A DNA stretch of 41,358 bases from an uncultured Pseudomonadales bacterium (GCA_905182155.1 CAJJAX010000022.1:1-41358); one strand, 5' to 3'; positions 25,258 through 34,155 are shown, counted from the stretch's first letter. The notes: generated from the sequence alone by a model not told the origin. Program-made: numbers and translations.

Positions 25258-26204
25258 ACGCCGCCTCTTTGGTCGAAAAACTGCGGCAGGTAGTCATCGG
25301 GTTGCTCGAAGGCTGCGACTTGGGTGAAACGGCCTTGGACTTTTTGAAAAGCCCGCTGCACCTGCGTTGTACGGGCCTCAAATTGGGCGATGTGCCTCGA
25401 TCGGGCGTGCCTCGATCGAGTATCGATTTCTTGAATGCCGATGCCATCGGTAATGCTGTAGCGCCCAGGTGCGGGCAGTTCCCGATCCAGAGGATCAACG
25501 ACCTGGATGCCATGCAGATCATTGTGCCGGCCAAGTTGGTTGAGTCGGGTTTCGAGATCCGGGCCAAAGCTTGAGAAGTCGCTGATAATAAAAATTAGAC
25601 TGCCGTGCCGACTGGTTCTTTGTGCGGCCATAATCATGTCAGAAAATTGATTATGAGGCTGAGCGTGTTCTGGCTCCCCTAACCGGTGGTTAAAAGACAG
25701 GCAGTCGTGGATGAGCCGTAGCAGAGATTTTCGGCTGCGTCTTGGGCGCGTCTCGAGGTGGGTTTGATCGTTAAACACGATGCCGCCGACCCGGTCACCT
25801 TGATCCAGGGCGGCCCAACCGAGAAGTGCCGCAAGCCGGACGGCAGCGACGGATTTAAAACGGACCCGGGAGCCAAAATATAAGCTCGGTCCTTGATCAA
25901 CTAAAATAAGTACCGGTCGCTCGCGTTCTTCTTGAAAGACCTTGGTATGGGTTTTAGAGGTTCTTGCGGTCACTTTCCAATCGATGCTGCGGATATCGTC
26001 ACCGGGCTGATACAACCGGACTTCGCTGAAGTCCATCCCCCGGCCCTGATGTTTGGAGCGCAACTGGCCGTTCATGGGATTGGTGGCGGTTTGGTTGCGC
26101 GGCAGCGACAAACGATGCGCCTGGTGGCGTAAGCCAATGAGGTCCGTCAGCGTGGCATAGGCGCCCGTGCCGGAAGCCCCTGCTGCAAAGGTGCCTTCGT
26201 GCAT
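25254..26204 (-). CDS. DUF58 domain protein of the Bat operon
   Basis: The start is ATG 26204 (MHEGTFAAGASG), four bases after the MoxR stop, giving 316 aa; a longer frame overlaps the MoxR gene and is rejected. The hallmark DUF58 block DIRSIDWKVTARTSKTHTKVFQEERE is present, followed by a VWA-like domain (PVLILVDQGPSLYFGS) whose metal site appears degenerate. It is a cytoplasmic or peripheral partner of the MoxR ATPase in the complex. Confidence 0.9.
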   Translation of the reverse strand: MHEGTFAAGASGTGAYATLTDLIGLRHQAHRLSLPRNQTATNPMNGQLRSKHQGRGMDFSEVRLYQPGDDIRSIDWKVTARTSKTHTKVFQEERERPVLILVDQGPSLYFGSRVRFKSVAAVRLAALLGWAALDQGDRVGGIVFNDQTHLETRPRRSRKSLLRLIHDCLSFNHRLGEPEHAQPHNQFSDMIMAAQRTSRHGSLIFIISDFSSFGPDLETRLNQLGRHNDLHGIQVVDPLDRELPAPGRYSITDGIGIQEIDTRSRHARSRHIAQFEARTTQVQRAFQKVQGRFTQVAAFEQPDDYLPQFFDQRGGV

Positions 26205-26208
26205 GGGA

Positions 26209-26679
26209 CTAGGCCGTCGCAACACGAGATAACAGGCGCTCGATGACTTGATCTGGCGTAATGCCAGCCGCCTCGGCTTCAAAGCTTAGAACCAGCCGGT
26301 GCCGGAGTGCGTCGAAGGCAACTGCTTGCACATCATCCGGTGAGACAAAATCTTTGCCCTGTAAATAGGCGTGGCTGCGAGCGCAAATATCGAGGGCAAT
26401 CGTGCCTCTGGGCGACGCGCCATATTCTAGCCAATCGGCAAGTTCAGGGTCGATTTCCTTCGAGTTCCGAGTGGCCATAACGAGTTGAACGATATAGTTT
26501 TCGACCACTGGCGCCATATGCAAATCGAGGACTTCCTGCCGGGCTGCAAAAATATCAGCTTGGCTTACAAGACATGGCGTGGCGGCTGTGTGTTGCTGTT
26601 TGGCACGTTGTTCCTCGCGCACGATGCGCAATATGCTGTGCTCTGCGTCGGCATCGGGGTAGTCCACCAAGACGTGCAT
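26209..26679 (-). CDS. MoxR-family AAA+ ATPase, C-terminal fragment (frameshifted)
   Basis: This 156-residue frame begins [13 protein letters not shown], exactly where the lid domain of MoxR ATPases starts. It continues with VSPDDVQAVAFDALRHRL, the conserved C-terminal helices. The ATG at 26679 overlaps the TAA of the N-terminal fragment (TAATG), so reinitiation is conceivable, but no ribosome-binding site is visible. It is not an independent gene family; it is the rest of the ATPase encoded at 26679-27179. The break is described there. Confidence 0.85.
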   Translation of the reverse strand: MHVLVDYPDADAEHSILRIVREEQRAKQQHTAATPCLVSQADIFAARQEVLDLHMAPVVENYIVQLVMATRNSKEIDPELADWLEYGASPRGTIALDICARSHAYLQGKDFVSPDDVQAVAFDALRHRLVLSFEAEAAGITPDQVIERLLSRVATA

Positions 26680-27179
26680 TAAAAAATCGATCCAATCTGC
26701 GCTTCGGGCAATGGATAGGTGCCCTCTTGCTCAATCGGGTTTTGCGTGGCCATGACGAGGAAGAGTTCCGGTAGGGGCATGGTGTTGTTGCCATGACTGA
26801 TTTGGCGTTCGCCCATCGCTTCCAGCAAAGCCGATTGAACCTTCGCCGGTGCCCGGTTTATTTCATCAGCGAGGACTAAGTGATTGAAAATAGGACCTTC
26901 TTGAAACACAAAGGTGCCTTCTTGAACGCGATAAATCTCTGTCCCGGTCACGTCGGAAGGGAGTAAATCAGGGGTGAACTGAATGCGTTGGAAAGAGCCT
27001 TCGATGCAGTTCGCCAGGGTCTTGATGGCTTTCGTTTTCGCCAATCCGGGCGCGCCTTCGACGAGGAGATGGCCATCCGACAGCAGCGCCATCAGGAGTC
27101 GATCGACCAAAAGACGCTGGCCAACAATCTGCTCTGAGAGGTGTTGTCTGAGGGATTGGATCGGTGCGAGATGGTTCAT
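26679..27179 (-). CDS. MoxR-family AAA+ ATPase, N-terminal fragment (frameshifted)
   Basis: The first gene of the Bat operon encodes Walker A ([11 protein letters not shown]), Walker B ([10 protein letters not shown]) and sensor 1 ([19 protein letters not shown]), then ends abnormally with IGSIF-stop. Family members read PEAQ(M/L)DRFLMHV here. The minus-strand DNA has two extra T compared with that reading: CAG-ATTG-GAT instead of CAG-ATG-GAT, and TTTTTT instead of TTTTT. The expected DRF arginine (arginine finger of this clade) is therefore lost. Alternatives are sequencing error, true inactivation, or -1 slippage on T6 producing a full-length but altered protein. Confidence 0.88.
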   Translation of the reverse strand: MNHLAPIQSLRQHLSEQIVGQRLLVDRLLMALLSDGHLLVEGAPGLAKTKAIKTLANCIEGSFQRIQFTPDLLPSDVTGTEIYRVQEGTFVFQEGPIFNHLVLADEINRAPAKVQSALLEAMGERQISHGNNTMPLPELFLVMATQNPIEQEGTYPLPEAQIGSIF

Positions 27180-27585
27180 AGGTTTTGACTCGTTTAAATG
27201 ATTCTGAGTGGTTGCGGCTAAGGTTAACCCAAGCGCGATCTATAGACCGCATCGGATGTGAAATGTTCCTTGGCATTGTTGAACTTTACGACAGAGCACA
27301 CACTGGGGCCCGACGGGTCTGATTTCAAGGTGATCGGGGCTGGTTTGGCTTTTCGGCATTACCTGGGGGCGAGTCCCTTGGCAGGGATTGCTGAAGGGGA
27401 TAGAATTTTGATTCACAGAGTATTTGGCTATCGACCGCTAATCGCGGTGAGAGGTGAGCTTTATAGGCCAAGGACGGCAACTATTCGGCGGCGAGCAGAT
27501 CAGCCACGCCCCCGAGTGAAATGAGGCACTGTCACAAGGTTGCATGGACAGTGATTGAATCATTTTCTGCAAACAAGGAAGCGCT
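27180..27585. other. Intergenic region between the divergent Bat operon and amtB
   Basis: It must contain the promoters of both the minus-strand Bat operon and amtB. No clean sigma-54 (GG-N10-GC) site is found before amtB, which would be expected in many nitrogen-regulated relatives. An 88-codon plus-strand frame (27258-27524) has no ribosome-binding site or recognisable product and is not called. Confidence 0.4.
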
Positions 27586-28875
27586 ATGAGCAAAGTAATC
27601 TGGAAATTAGCGGCACTCGCTGCCGTGCTGCCTTCAACCGCCCTGGCCAGTGATGGCCTAAATGGCGCCAATACGGCCTGGATTTTAACGTCTACGGCGT
27701 TGGTCCTCATGATGACGCTGCCGGGGCTTTCGTTATTTTACGGGGGCTTGGTTCGGGTTAAAAATATTCTATCGATCCTGATGCAATGCTTCGCGGTGAC
27801 GTGCGTTGCCTCTTTATTGTGGCTGCTGGTTGGCTATTCGATGGCCTTTTCTGAGGGCAATGCCTTCGTCGGTGGTTTCGACAATATTTTGATGGGGGCG
27901 GTCACAGAAGACTCGATGGTTGGGGATATCCCGGAGTCTGTGTTTGCGATGTTTCAAATGACGTTTGCCATTATCACGCCGGCCCTCATTGTGGGCGGCT
28001 TTGCTGAGCGGATGCGGTTTTCTTCGATGCTGGTGTTTTCAGGGCTTTGGCTGCTGGCGGTTTATGCGCCGATCACTCATTGGGTTTGGGGCGGTGGCTG
28101 GCTTTCCGAGATGGGGCTGCTTGATTTTGCGGGCGGGACCGTTGTTCACGTGACAGCCGGGGTGGCCGCCGTGGTGGCCGCGATGGTGATGGGGCCGCGA
28201 CATGGATTTCCCAATCAACCCATGCCACCGCACAACATGACCATGACCATCACCGGTGCCGGCTTGCTCTGGGTGGGCTGGTTTGGTTTCAACGCCGGTA
28301 GTGCACTGGCCGCCAACGGCGATGCCGGCATGGCGATGCTGGTGACCCATGTCTCCGCTGCGGCCGGGGCCTTAACCTGGATGGCGTGTGAGTGGACGAA
28401 ATTTGGGCGCCCGAGTGCGCTGGGCGCAGTGACTGGCATGGTGGCAGGTCTTGGCACCATTACGCCTGCATCGGGTTATGTTGGGCCTGGTGGCGCGCTC
28501 ATTATCGGTATTTTGGCGGGCTTTGTTTGCTATAACGCCACCGTCTTTTTAAAGCAACGGCTAAAGATTGATGACTCTTTGGATGTTTTCCCCGTGCACG
28601 GCGTGGGCGGTGCTTTGGGCACCTTGCTGGCTGCCGTGTTCGCCAGTGCAGGGCTTGGGGTGTTTAGTGGTCAAGGGCTTGCAGAGGGCATGACCATTGC
28701 CAGTCAATTTCAGGTTCAGCTCATTGGTGTGCTCGCAAGTGGCCTCTATACCGCGATCGTGACCTTTATTTTACTCAAGCTGATTGACATGATGCTGGGG
28801 CTTCGTGTGTCCCAGGACGAGGAAACCGAAGGCCTGGATCTGACGCAACACAACGAGCGTGGTTACGATTTATAA
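27586..28875 (+). CDS. amtB: Ammonium transporter
   Basis: This 429-aa Amt/MEP/Rh channel has a cleavable signal-like N-terminus (MSKVIWKLAALAAVLPSTALAS) and 11 predicted helices. Family segments are clear: LPGLSLFYGGLVRVKNILSI, FAMFQMTFAIITPALIVGG, HWVWGGGWLS, then DFAGGTVVHVTAGVAA and PVHGVGGALGTLLAA with pore histidines. The cytoplasmic C-tail (RVSQDEETEGLDLTQHNERGYDL) matches the region contacted by PII proteins. A good ribosome-binding site (AAGGAAG) precedes the ATG. No glnK lies next to it, unlike the common glnK-amtB arrangement. Confidence 0.96.
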   Translation: MSKVIWKLAALAAVLPSTALASDGLNGANTAWILTSTALVLMMTLPGLSLFYGGLVRVKNILSILMQCFAVTCVASLLWLLVGYSMAFSEGNAFVGGFDNILMGAVTEDSMVGDIPESVFAMFQMTFAIITPALIVGGFAERMRFSSMLVFSGLWLLAVYAPITHWVWGGGWLSEMGLLDFAGGTVVHVTAGVAAVVAAMVMGPRHGFPNQPMPPHNMTMTITGAGLLWVGWFGFNAGSALAANGDAGMAMLVTHVSAAAGALTWMACEWTKFGRPSALGAVTGMVAGLGTITPASGYVGPGGALIIGILAGFVCYNATVFLKQRLKIDDSLDVFPVHGVGGALGTLLAAVFASAGLGVFSGQGLAEGMTIASQFQVQLIGVLASGLYTAIVTFILLKLIDMMLGLRVSQDEETEGLDLTQHNERGYDL

Positions 28876-28895
28876 CGGCACAAGGTGAAATCATT

Positions 28896-28918
28896 GGCCT
28901 GAACGGTCGGTTCGGGCC
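28896..28918. terminator. Bidirectional hairpin between amtB and ddl
   Basis: GGCCTGAAC (28896-28904) and GTTCGGGCC (28910-28918) form a 9-bp stem with one G-T pair around a 5-base loop, between two convergent genes. There is no long T run, so termination is inferred from position and stability. Confidence 0.45.
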
Positions 28919-28960
28919 AGTCTTGACACGCGTTTGGCGAGGGAAGGGGCGTGGGCTCGG

Positions 28961-29929
28961 TTAGTGCCGGCTCGATGTGCCCCGGACGCAAGCGCGCTCG
29001 ATGAGGTGCACCAAGAGTTCATCAAACGCATAGCCTTGGCCGCGTGCGCCATCCGGATAGAGACTGGTTGGGGTCATGCCCGGAAGGGTGTTCACCTCAA
29101 GAAGGACGAAGGTGTTGTCCGCCATCACAATAAAATCAGCCCGTGATAGGTCACGGCAACCGAGGCATTGATGTGCGGTGATGGCCGCGGCTTGTAGTTG
29201 GGCGGTGAGCGCGGGGGTAATCTCAGCCGGCATAATATGATCACTGGCGCCTTGGGTGTAGCGATGATGGAAGTCGTACCAGCTGTTTTCCGGGGTGATT
29301 ATTTCAATGACCGGGAAGGCGTCTGTGCGGCCCGGGTGTTCTAAGATGCCGACGGTCATTTCCCGGCCGATGATGCGTTGTTCGATCAAAAGCTGGTCGT
29401 CATAGTTAAACGCCAACGCAACCGCCTCAGTAAGGGCTTGTTGGTCGGAGACGCGGGTGACGCCGAGTGCGCTACCTTGGCGGACAGGTTTAACGACCAG
29501 GTGGGCGCCGAGTGCGTTAACAAGTGTTTTCAACTGCGCCGGCTCGAAGGTTTGCCGGCTTAAGACGCCGTGCTGGGCGAGGGGGACGTTGGTGTTGGAA
29601 AGTAAACCTTTTGCTGCAATTTTATCCATCGCAACGGCGCTACCGTGCACATCCGAGCCGATATAGGGAATTGCCAACATCTCCAAAAGCCCTTGAACCG
29701 TGCCGTCTTCGCCGGGCGGACCATGCAGAACAGGAAACACGACATCCGGTTGGAACTGCTGCAGTTCCGTTACAACCGAGGCACCGAGTTCGATATTGAC
29801 CAGGCTTGGATAGTGCGGTTCCAGAGCGGCCAAAACGCTGGCGGCGCTCACCCGTGAGACGCCGGCTTCTTGAGACTCACCGCCGCTCAGCAGGGCCACT
29901 CTAAGGCGCTTTGTTGGGGTTACGGACAT
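28961..29929 (-). CDS. ddl: D-alanine--D-alanine ligase
   Basis: The start is ATG 29929 (MSVTPTKRLRVALLSGG), inside the last codons of the upstream SMP-30 gene, giving 322 aa. This ATP-grasp enzyme joins two D-alanines for peptidoglycan. HGPPGEDGTVQGLLEMLAIP is the substrate-loop signature, HLVVKPVRQGSALGVTRV the ATP-binding part, and DLSRADFIVMADNTFVLLEVNTLPGMTPTSLYP the metal-binding segment. It is not in an mur/fts cluster here, so it may be a DdlA-type second copy. The 10-base overlap with the SMP-30 gene indicates co-translation. Confidence 0.93.
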   Translation of the reverse strand: MSVTPTKRLRVALLSGGESQEAGVSRVSAASVLAALEPHYPSLVNIELGASVVTELQQFQPDVVFPVLHGPPGEDGTVQGLLEMLAIPYIGSDVHGSAVAMDKIAAKGLLSNTNVPLAQHGVLSRQTFEPAQLKTLVNALGAHLVVKPVRQGSALGVTRVSDQQALTEAVALAFNYDDQLLIEQRIIGREMTVGILEHPGRTDAFPVIEIITPENSWYDFHHRYTQGASDHIMPAEITPALTAQLQAAAITAHQCLGCRDLSRADFIVMADNTFVLLEVNTLPGMTPTSLYPDGARGQGYAFDELLVHLIERACVRGTSSRH

Positions 29930-30759
29930 CCCGCCCTCGCATGTTCGACTTGGATGCACACAATCTTTCCCGCTCGTTCTCGTTTGCAATCTTCCGGCAC
30001 CGAACTTTGGGCCGTTAAAATGAACAGCTGCCGACCATCGTCGCCGCCGAGCATACAGGCGAAGGCTTGATCTTCAACTTTGATTCGATCCGTCACGACG
30101 CCACCTTCTATGACGCGCAGGCATTCCTGGCTGGTGGGCGAGGCCACCCAGATCCCGCCGGCGTCGTCCAAACAGATGCCATCGGGTACGGCGCCCTCAA
30201 GCTGGGCCCAAATTCTTCGGTTTGAGAGTTGGCCGCTGGGTTCAATATCAAACGCCGTCAAGCAGGCGGCGAAGGTCTCCCCAACGATCAAAGTGCCGCC
30301 ATCGGGCGTGATCACACAGCCGTTTGGAAATGACAGATCGGTTGCCGCGACTTCAGCCTGGTGTTGGCCGCGGACTAAAATGAGTTCGGTGGTGGTAATT
30401 GCATCCCCCGCATGCAGATCAAACCCGAAATTACCCACCCAGCAGCGTCCTAGGGCATCGACGACCATGTCGTTGCAATGATGTTTCGCGAGTGTTGACA
30501 GGTCACACCAAAGATCAAGGCCGTGTTTGTTCTGGACTAAAATTGAGCGATTGAGCATCGACACGATGAGTAGCCTGCCATCGGGCAGCCAGCCCAGCCC
30601 AGAGGGTTGCTCGGGTACTTCGACAACCACCGTTTTGTTACCTTGGGCATCGATTTGATACACCACATGGCCGTGCATGTCAGAAACCCACAGTGCGCCG
30701 TCATGCCACCGGGGTCCTTCCGCAAAGCATAGATCGGTTGCGAATGTTTTAAGTGCCAT
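29920..30759 (-). CDS. SMP-30/gluconolactonase family protein
   Basis: This 279-aa six-bladed beta-propeller of the SMP-30/LRE family has CFAEGPRWHDGALWVSDMHG (metal-binding Glu), then SGLGWLPDGRLLIVS, NDMVVDALGRCWVGNFGF and SFPNGCVITPDGGTLIVGE, the standard blade motifs. Members hydrolyse sugar lactones or related esters with Ca or Zn. The natural substrate is not visible. It forms a two-gene operon with ddl. Confidence 0.88.
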   Translation of the reverse strand: MALKTFATDLCFAEGPRWHDGALWVSDMHGHVVYQIDAQGNKTVVVEVPEQPSGLGWLPDGRLLIVSMLNRSILVQNKHGLDLWCDLSTLAKHHCNDMVVDALGRCWVGNFGFDLHAGDAITTTELILVRGQHQAEVAATDLSFPNGCVITPDGGTLIVGETFAACLTAFDIEPSGQLSNRRIWAQLEGAVPDGICLDDAGGIWVASPTSQECLRVIEGGVVTDRIKVEDQAFACMLGGDDGRQLFILTAQSSVPEDCKRERAGKIVCIQVEHARAGCP

Positions 30760-30898
30760 GGCGTGATTCCTTAAAGGGGTACGGCAAGATTATCATGCAC
30801 GCGTTATGGGTCCCACCACAAACCGCGCCCTGGGCAGCACGCAAACCGAACCGTTGCGGCCAAGGCGTTTTGCCGCCGTGCAAGGCGCGTAAGCTGGG

Positions 30899-30932
30899 GG
30901 TTGCCGGCTGCCGGCTGCCGGTTGTCGGTTGA
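30899..30932. repeat. Short tandem repeat of about 7 bp in an intergenic gap
   Basis: The sequence GCCGGCT is iterated (TTGCCGGCTGCCGGCTGCCGG) and decays into GTTGTCGGTTGACC. It lies in the 269-base gap between the SMP-30 and glutaredoxin-like genes, where no gene is visible. Confidence 0.5.
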
Positions 30933-31028
30933 CCTGCTTTGGCGCGTTGGTATCACCTAAAAACCTTGTCCGATATTGCTTTATCCTTTGCCATTGATGC
31001 GGCTCGGGCTTGTCTTGGTATCGGGTCG

Positions 31029-31277
31029 TTAAGGATTGGGTTCTGTTAGAAAAGCCTTGAGGCTGTGCGTGTCAAACGGCCAGCCCAGATCAAGGCCTGA
31101 GCCAGCACGGGTCACAACGGGAATGCGAATGCCGTAACGATCGACGAGGTCGTCTGAATCAGCGATTTCGATCTCCTCGACTGAAAGATTCAGTTCTGGG
31201 CTCAAGGTCTTCAGGAGTGCCAACGCTTGCTCGCAAAGGTGGCACCCGAGGGTCGTGTAAAGTTGAACCGTAATCAT
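31029..31277 (-). CDS. Glutaredoxin-like (DUF836) thiol-disulfide protein
   Basis: From ATG 31277 (MITVQLYTTLGCHLCEQALALL) this is an 82-aa thioredoxin-fold protein with a CHLC redox motif at residues 12-15 and a cis-proline segment (RIPVVTRAG). The longer frame from 31391 overlaps TatD and is rejected. The start overlaps the TatD stop (ATGA), so the genes are coupled. Proteins of this DUF836/GrxC-like class are presumed cytoplasmic disulfide reductants; the partner is unknown. Confidence 0.85.
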   Translation of the reverse strand: MITVQLYTTLGCHLCEQALALLKTLSPELNLSVEEIEIADSDDLVDRYGIRIPVVTRAGSGLDLGWPFDTHSLKAFLTEPNP

Positions 31278-32056
31278 AATCGGAAAAAATCCTGAGCGGT
31301 TTGGGTCGTTTCCGCCGCAACCTGCGCATAGGGTTTGTTCAAAAGCGTCGCAACGAAACCACAAATTTCGACCAAATGCGCTGGCTCGCATCGGCGATGT
31401 TTGGGTTTGGGCTTTAAGGTTCTGGGCAGCAGGTAGGGGGCGTCGGTTTCGATCATTAAGCGGTTGCTGGGGATGTTTTGGATGAGGCCATGCAAATGGT
31501 TGCCCCGGCGCTCATCGCAAATCCAGCCCGTGATGCCAATATGGCAGTCAAGATCAAGGTAGCGGGTGAGGGCGTGGGCATCACCTGTGAAGCAATGGAC
31601 CACCACAGACCCAATTCGATCTCGGTAGGCCTTGAGAATTGCAACGAAGTCGTCAGCGGCGTCTCGCTCGTGCAGGAATAACGGTTTGCCAATTTCTGCT
31701 GCCAGCGCTAATTGGGCTTCGAAAGCCCGGCGTTGCTGGTCCCTTGGCGTGAAGTCCCGAAAATAGTCGAGGCCCGTTTCCCCGATGGCAACAACCCGGT
31801 CGCTGGCTGCCAGGGCTGCGAGCACCTGCAGTGATTCGTCATTAATCTCCTCGGCATGATGCGGGTGAACCCCGACGGTTGCGAACAGATTGTCGTGACG
31901 GCTCGATAAGGCAACGGCGTTTTGGGAGCCTTCGAGGCTCGCCCCGGTCACCGACATCTGCAGGATACCGGCAGCATGGGCGCGTTCGAGTACGTCCGCC
32001 AGGTCATGGCTAAAGTCGCTGTGAGTGAGGTTTGCGCCGATATCAAAGAGCATCAT
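31274..32056 (-). CDS. tatD: TatD family metal-dependent hydrolase / DNase
   Basis: This 260-aa TIM-barrel hydrolase begins MMLFDIGANLTHSDF, the start form of TatD proper rather than YcfH. TVGVHPHHAEE, AIGETGLDYFRDFTPRDQQRRAFEAQLALA, LFLHERDA, VVVHCFTGD and IETDAPYLLPRTL carry the metal-binding His, Glu and Asp residues of the family. TatD is a 3'-5' exonuclease linked to DNA repair in E. coli. It lies eight bases downstream of the slt stop. Confidence 0.93.
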   Translation of the reverse strand: MMLFDIGANLTHSDFSHDLADVLERAHAAGILQMSVTGASLEGSQNAVALSSRHDNLFATVGVHPHHAEEINDESLQVLAALAASDRVVAIGETGLDYFRDFTPRDQQRRAFEAQLALAAEIGKPLFLHERDAADDFVAILKAYRDRIGSVVVHCFTGDAHALTRYLDLDCHIGITGWICDERRGNHLHGLIQNIPSNRLMIETDAPYLLPRTLKPKPKHRRCEPAHLVEICGFVATLLNKPYAQVAAETTQTAQDFFRL

Positions 32057-32064
32057 CGTTAGCC

Positions 32065-32868
32065 TTACGGGTTATGCCGTGATTCATTATTGGTCTTGGC
32101 GCCGTTTTGCGTGGTCCCAAAAACCGCAGGTCCAATGGGCAAAGGATCATTAGGACTGAACTGTTCAATTTCATAAGGGTATAGCAGCGGTTCAGGAAGA
32201 CCATTCAGCTGGCTATAAATTACGGCGTACAGCAGGACGGCTTTCACATAGTTGCGCGTCTCAGCAAATGGGATGCTTTCAATCCAGGCATCAACGGGCT
32301 GCGGATGGGTCTGCCATCGTTTCACCCGACTGGGTCCCGCGTTGTAGGCAGCAAGGGCTAAAATGCGATTGTCGCCAAAGCGCTGTAAGAGCTGGCCAAG
32401 ATAGGCGGTGCCGAGTTTGATATTGATATCCGCCTGGGTTAGGACCAACTCCATGGGGTCGCTGAGGTCTAACGACTTGGCGACGCTGTGGGCGGTGGGC
32501 GGCATCAGTTGCATCAGGCCTTCGGCACCGACTGGCGAGCGCGCATCGGTCCAGAACCCGCTCTCGCGCCGGGCAACCGCCATGGCGAGGGTAACGGGCA
32601 CGCCCTGTGCGCGGGCAGCTTCAGTAAAGCGCTCGGCATAAGGCCGTGGAAAGCGTTCAACGACTTCATCCCAAGCTTGCGCCTGAGCTAAGGTGGCAAT
32701 GGCCATGTCGTGCCAGTGCCATTGACTGGCCAGGGCTGCCGCGATGCGGAGCTCGGTGGTTGAAAAATGTCGAATCAGTTGAAACCATTCTCTGCGGGCC
32801 TCAATGGTCTCACCTAAGGCTCGTAATTCGTAAATTCGTTGGGCGGGCCGGTGCCGCAGCAAGATCAA
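32065..32868 (-). CDS. slt: Soluble lytic murein transglycosylase, C-terminal catalytic fragment (frameshifted)
   Basis: This frame contains the linker and catalytic domain of Slt70: AMAVARRESGFWTDARSPVGAEGLMQLMPPTA holds the catalytic Glu and the signature, and ALAAYNAGPSRVKRW the lysozyme-like core. Its upstream part (RIYELRALGETIEARREWF) continues the superhelical U/L domain of the fragment at 32810-34117. It has no start codon of its own with support. One extra C at 32845-32847 (minus strand GGCCCGCCC) separates the frames; removing it gives EKLLDLAAAPAAQRIYELRA. Confidence 0.88.
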   Translation of the reverse strand: MILLRHRPAQRIYELRALGETIEARREWFQLIRHFSTTELRIAAALASQWHWHDMAIATLAQAQAWDEVVERFPRPYAERFTEAARAQGVPVTLAMAVARRESGFWTDARSPVGAEGLMQLMPPTAHSVAKSLDLSDPMELVLTQADINIKLGTAYLGQLLQRFGDNRILALAAYNAGPSRVKRWQTHPQPVDAWIESIPFAETRNYVKAVLLYAVIYSQLNGLPEPLLYPYEIEQFSPNDPLPIGPAVFGTTQNGAKTNNESRHNP

Positions 32869-34117
32869 GCAGCTTTTCAGGCTCGATGGTGGTGCTTCGG
32901 TCCGCCAAACTGCCGGGCAAGCCGAGCCACTGGGCGGCGAGGTGGCCGTAGTAGTCGCGCTCGCCTGCTAGGCGCTCAAAGATCCTCTGCGCTGATTGCA
33001 GGCCGCTAGTGCCTGCGCTGCCAAGCTCGGCCCGGGCTTGCCAGTATTGCCATCGCAGTGCTCCACGCGCGGACGAAGGCAGTTGGCTCAGGGGGCGTGA
33101 CAAGGCATCAAATTGACCCGCTTTAATGAGCTGAATTAAGGTGGCTTCAATTAAATCCGGATCGGTCTTAAGCGCCGCCGGAATCAATAAGTCCGCAAGT
33201 GTCAGGTTGTCTTCGCGGATCAATCGGATCGCGGCAGCGTGATAGTGCTCGAGCGCTCGGTCTTCAGCTAGCCGGCCAGCGCGTTCGAGCTCCGCAATCA
33301 GCGTGAGTGCTTCAGAAGGACGTTTTTTAATCATGACTTTCAAGGCGGATTCAGCGATCGCACTTTGTGTGGGATCCTTGAAATTGATCGTTTGATAGCG
33401 ATTGATGCGGGTTGGTCGTTGCCTTAATTTCCCCAATTGTCGCGCCAAGGCGCGCTGATCCTCTGTCAGGGTTCGCTCAAGGTAGCGGGCCAATCGACCT
33501 TCGTTCGCGAGAACCGCCAGCTCATAACGTTGCCAGGCCAGGGTGCTGGTCAAGCCGCCTTCCCGACGCCAGCGACTAAACGCTTTGTCACAGGCCTTGG
33601 GTTGCGAGCGCCCGCGCAGCCAGAGGCCCGCGGTTACTGTCATGGCCTCTTGGGTTCGCCCGAGTGCCCAGAGGGCGCTTGCCCGAAAGCACTGATTCTC
33701 GTCATCGGTGTCAGTGGGCTGATGAAAGGTCAAAAAGCTCTCTGAGCGGCCTTGGTCCCGTCGATAGTTCACGAAGGCACGGCGGAGCTGCGCACTGATG
33801 GGAAAATCTGGATGATTTTCTAAAAAGGCTTGAACTTGTTCATCCGATGAAAACGGCCTCGCCAACAAGGCTTCATACTCGATGTAGCTTTTTAAGGGGT
33901 AGTCGATGAGGGCGTCTAGCAATGGGTCAAGCTGACTGAGCTTGCCACCTCGCGCCACTTGTCTGGCCTCCAGAAATACTGCGCGTTGTCGAAAGCGTTG
34001 CATTTCGATACCAAACGTCACGGCAGCTTGGCGGTGTGGATTCGTCTCGGCCTGCAGGTTGGTGCTTGTCGAGAGTGCCAGTACAATCAGCCAGCCAATG
34101 TGCAGCAGTCGAGTCAT
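32810..34117 (-). CDS. slt: Soluble lytic murein transglycosylase, N-terminal part (frameshifted)
   Basis: The start is ATG 34117, with a signal peptide (MTRLLHIGWLIVLALS ... LQA). About 400 residues of short paired helices follow, the doughnut-shaped superhelix of Slt70 (RDYYGHLAAQWLGLPGSLAD is a typical end block). The enzyme cleaves peptidoglycan to 1,6-anhydro-muropeptides. The frame ends prematurely after EKLLDLAAAPA, with out-of-frame residues RPTNLRITSLR. The catalytic domain is on the other frame, so as written no active enzyme is made. Confidence 0.88.
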   Translation of the reverse strand: MTRLLHIGWLIVLALSTSTNLQAETNPHRQAAVTFGIEMQRFRQRAVFLEARQVARGGKLSQLDPLLDALIDYPLKSYIEYEALLARPFSSDEQVQAFLENHPDFPISAQLRRAFVNYRRDQGRSESFLTFHQPTDTDDENQCFRASALWALGRTQEAMTVTAGLWLRGRSQPKACDKAFSRWRREGGLTSTLAWQRYELAVLANEGRLARYLERTLTEDQRALARQLGKLRQRPTRINRYQTINFKDPTQSAIAESALKVMIKKRPSEALTLIAELERAGRLAEDRALEHYHAAAIRLIREDNLTLADLLIPAALKTDPDLIEATLIQLIKAGQFDALSRPLSQLPSSARGALRWQYWQARAELGSAGTSGLQSAQRIFERLAGERDYYGHLAAQWLGLPGSLADRSTTIEPEKLLDLAAAPARPTNLRITSLR

Positions 34118-34155
34118 AGGGGTCGCGCTAAGGAGATCGAGATTGCAGGCAGTCG

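Noticed and set aside
27400..27585. Sigma-54 promoter before amtB
   Set aside because: Candidates such as GGCAC followed by TTGCA have the wrong GG-to-GC spacing.
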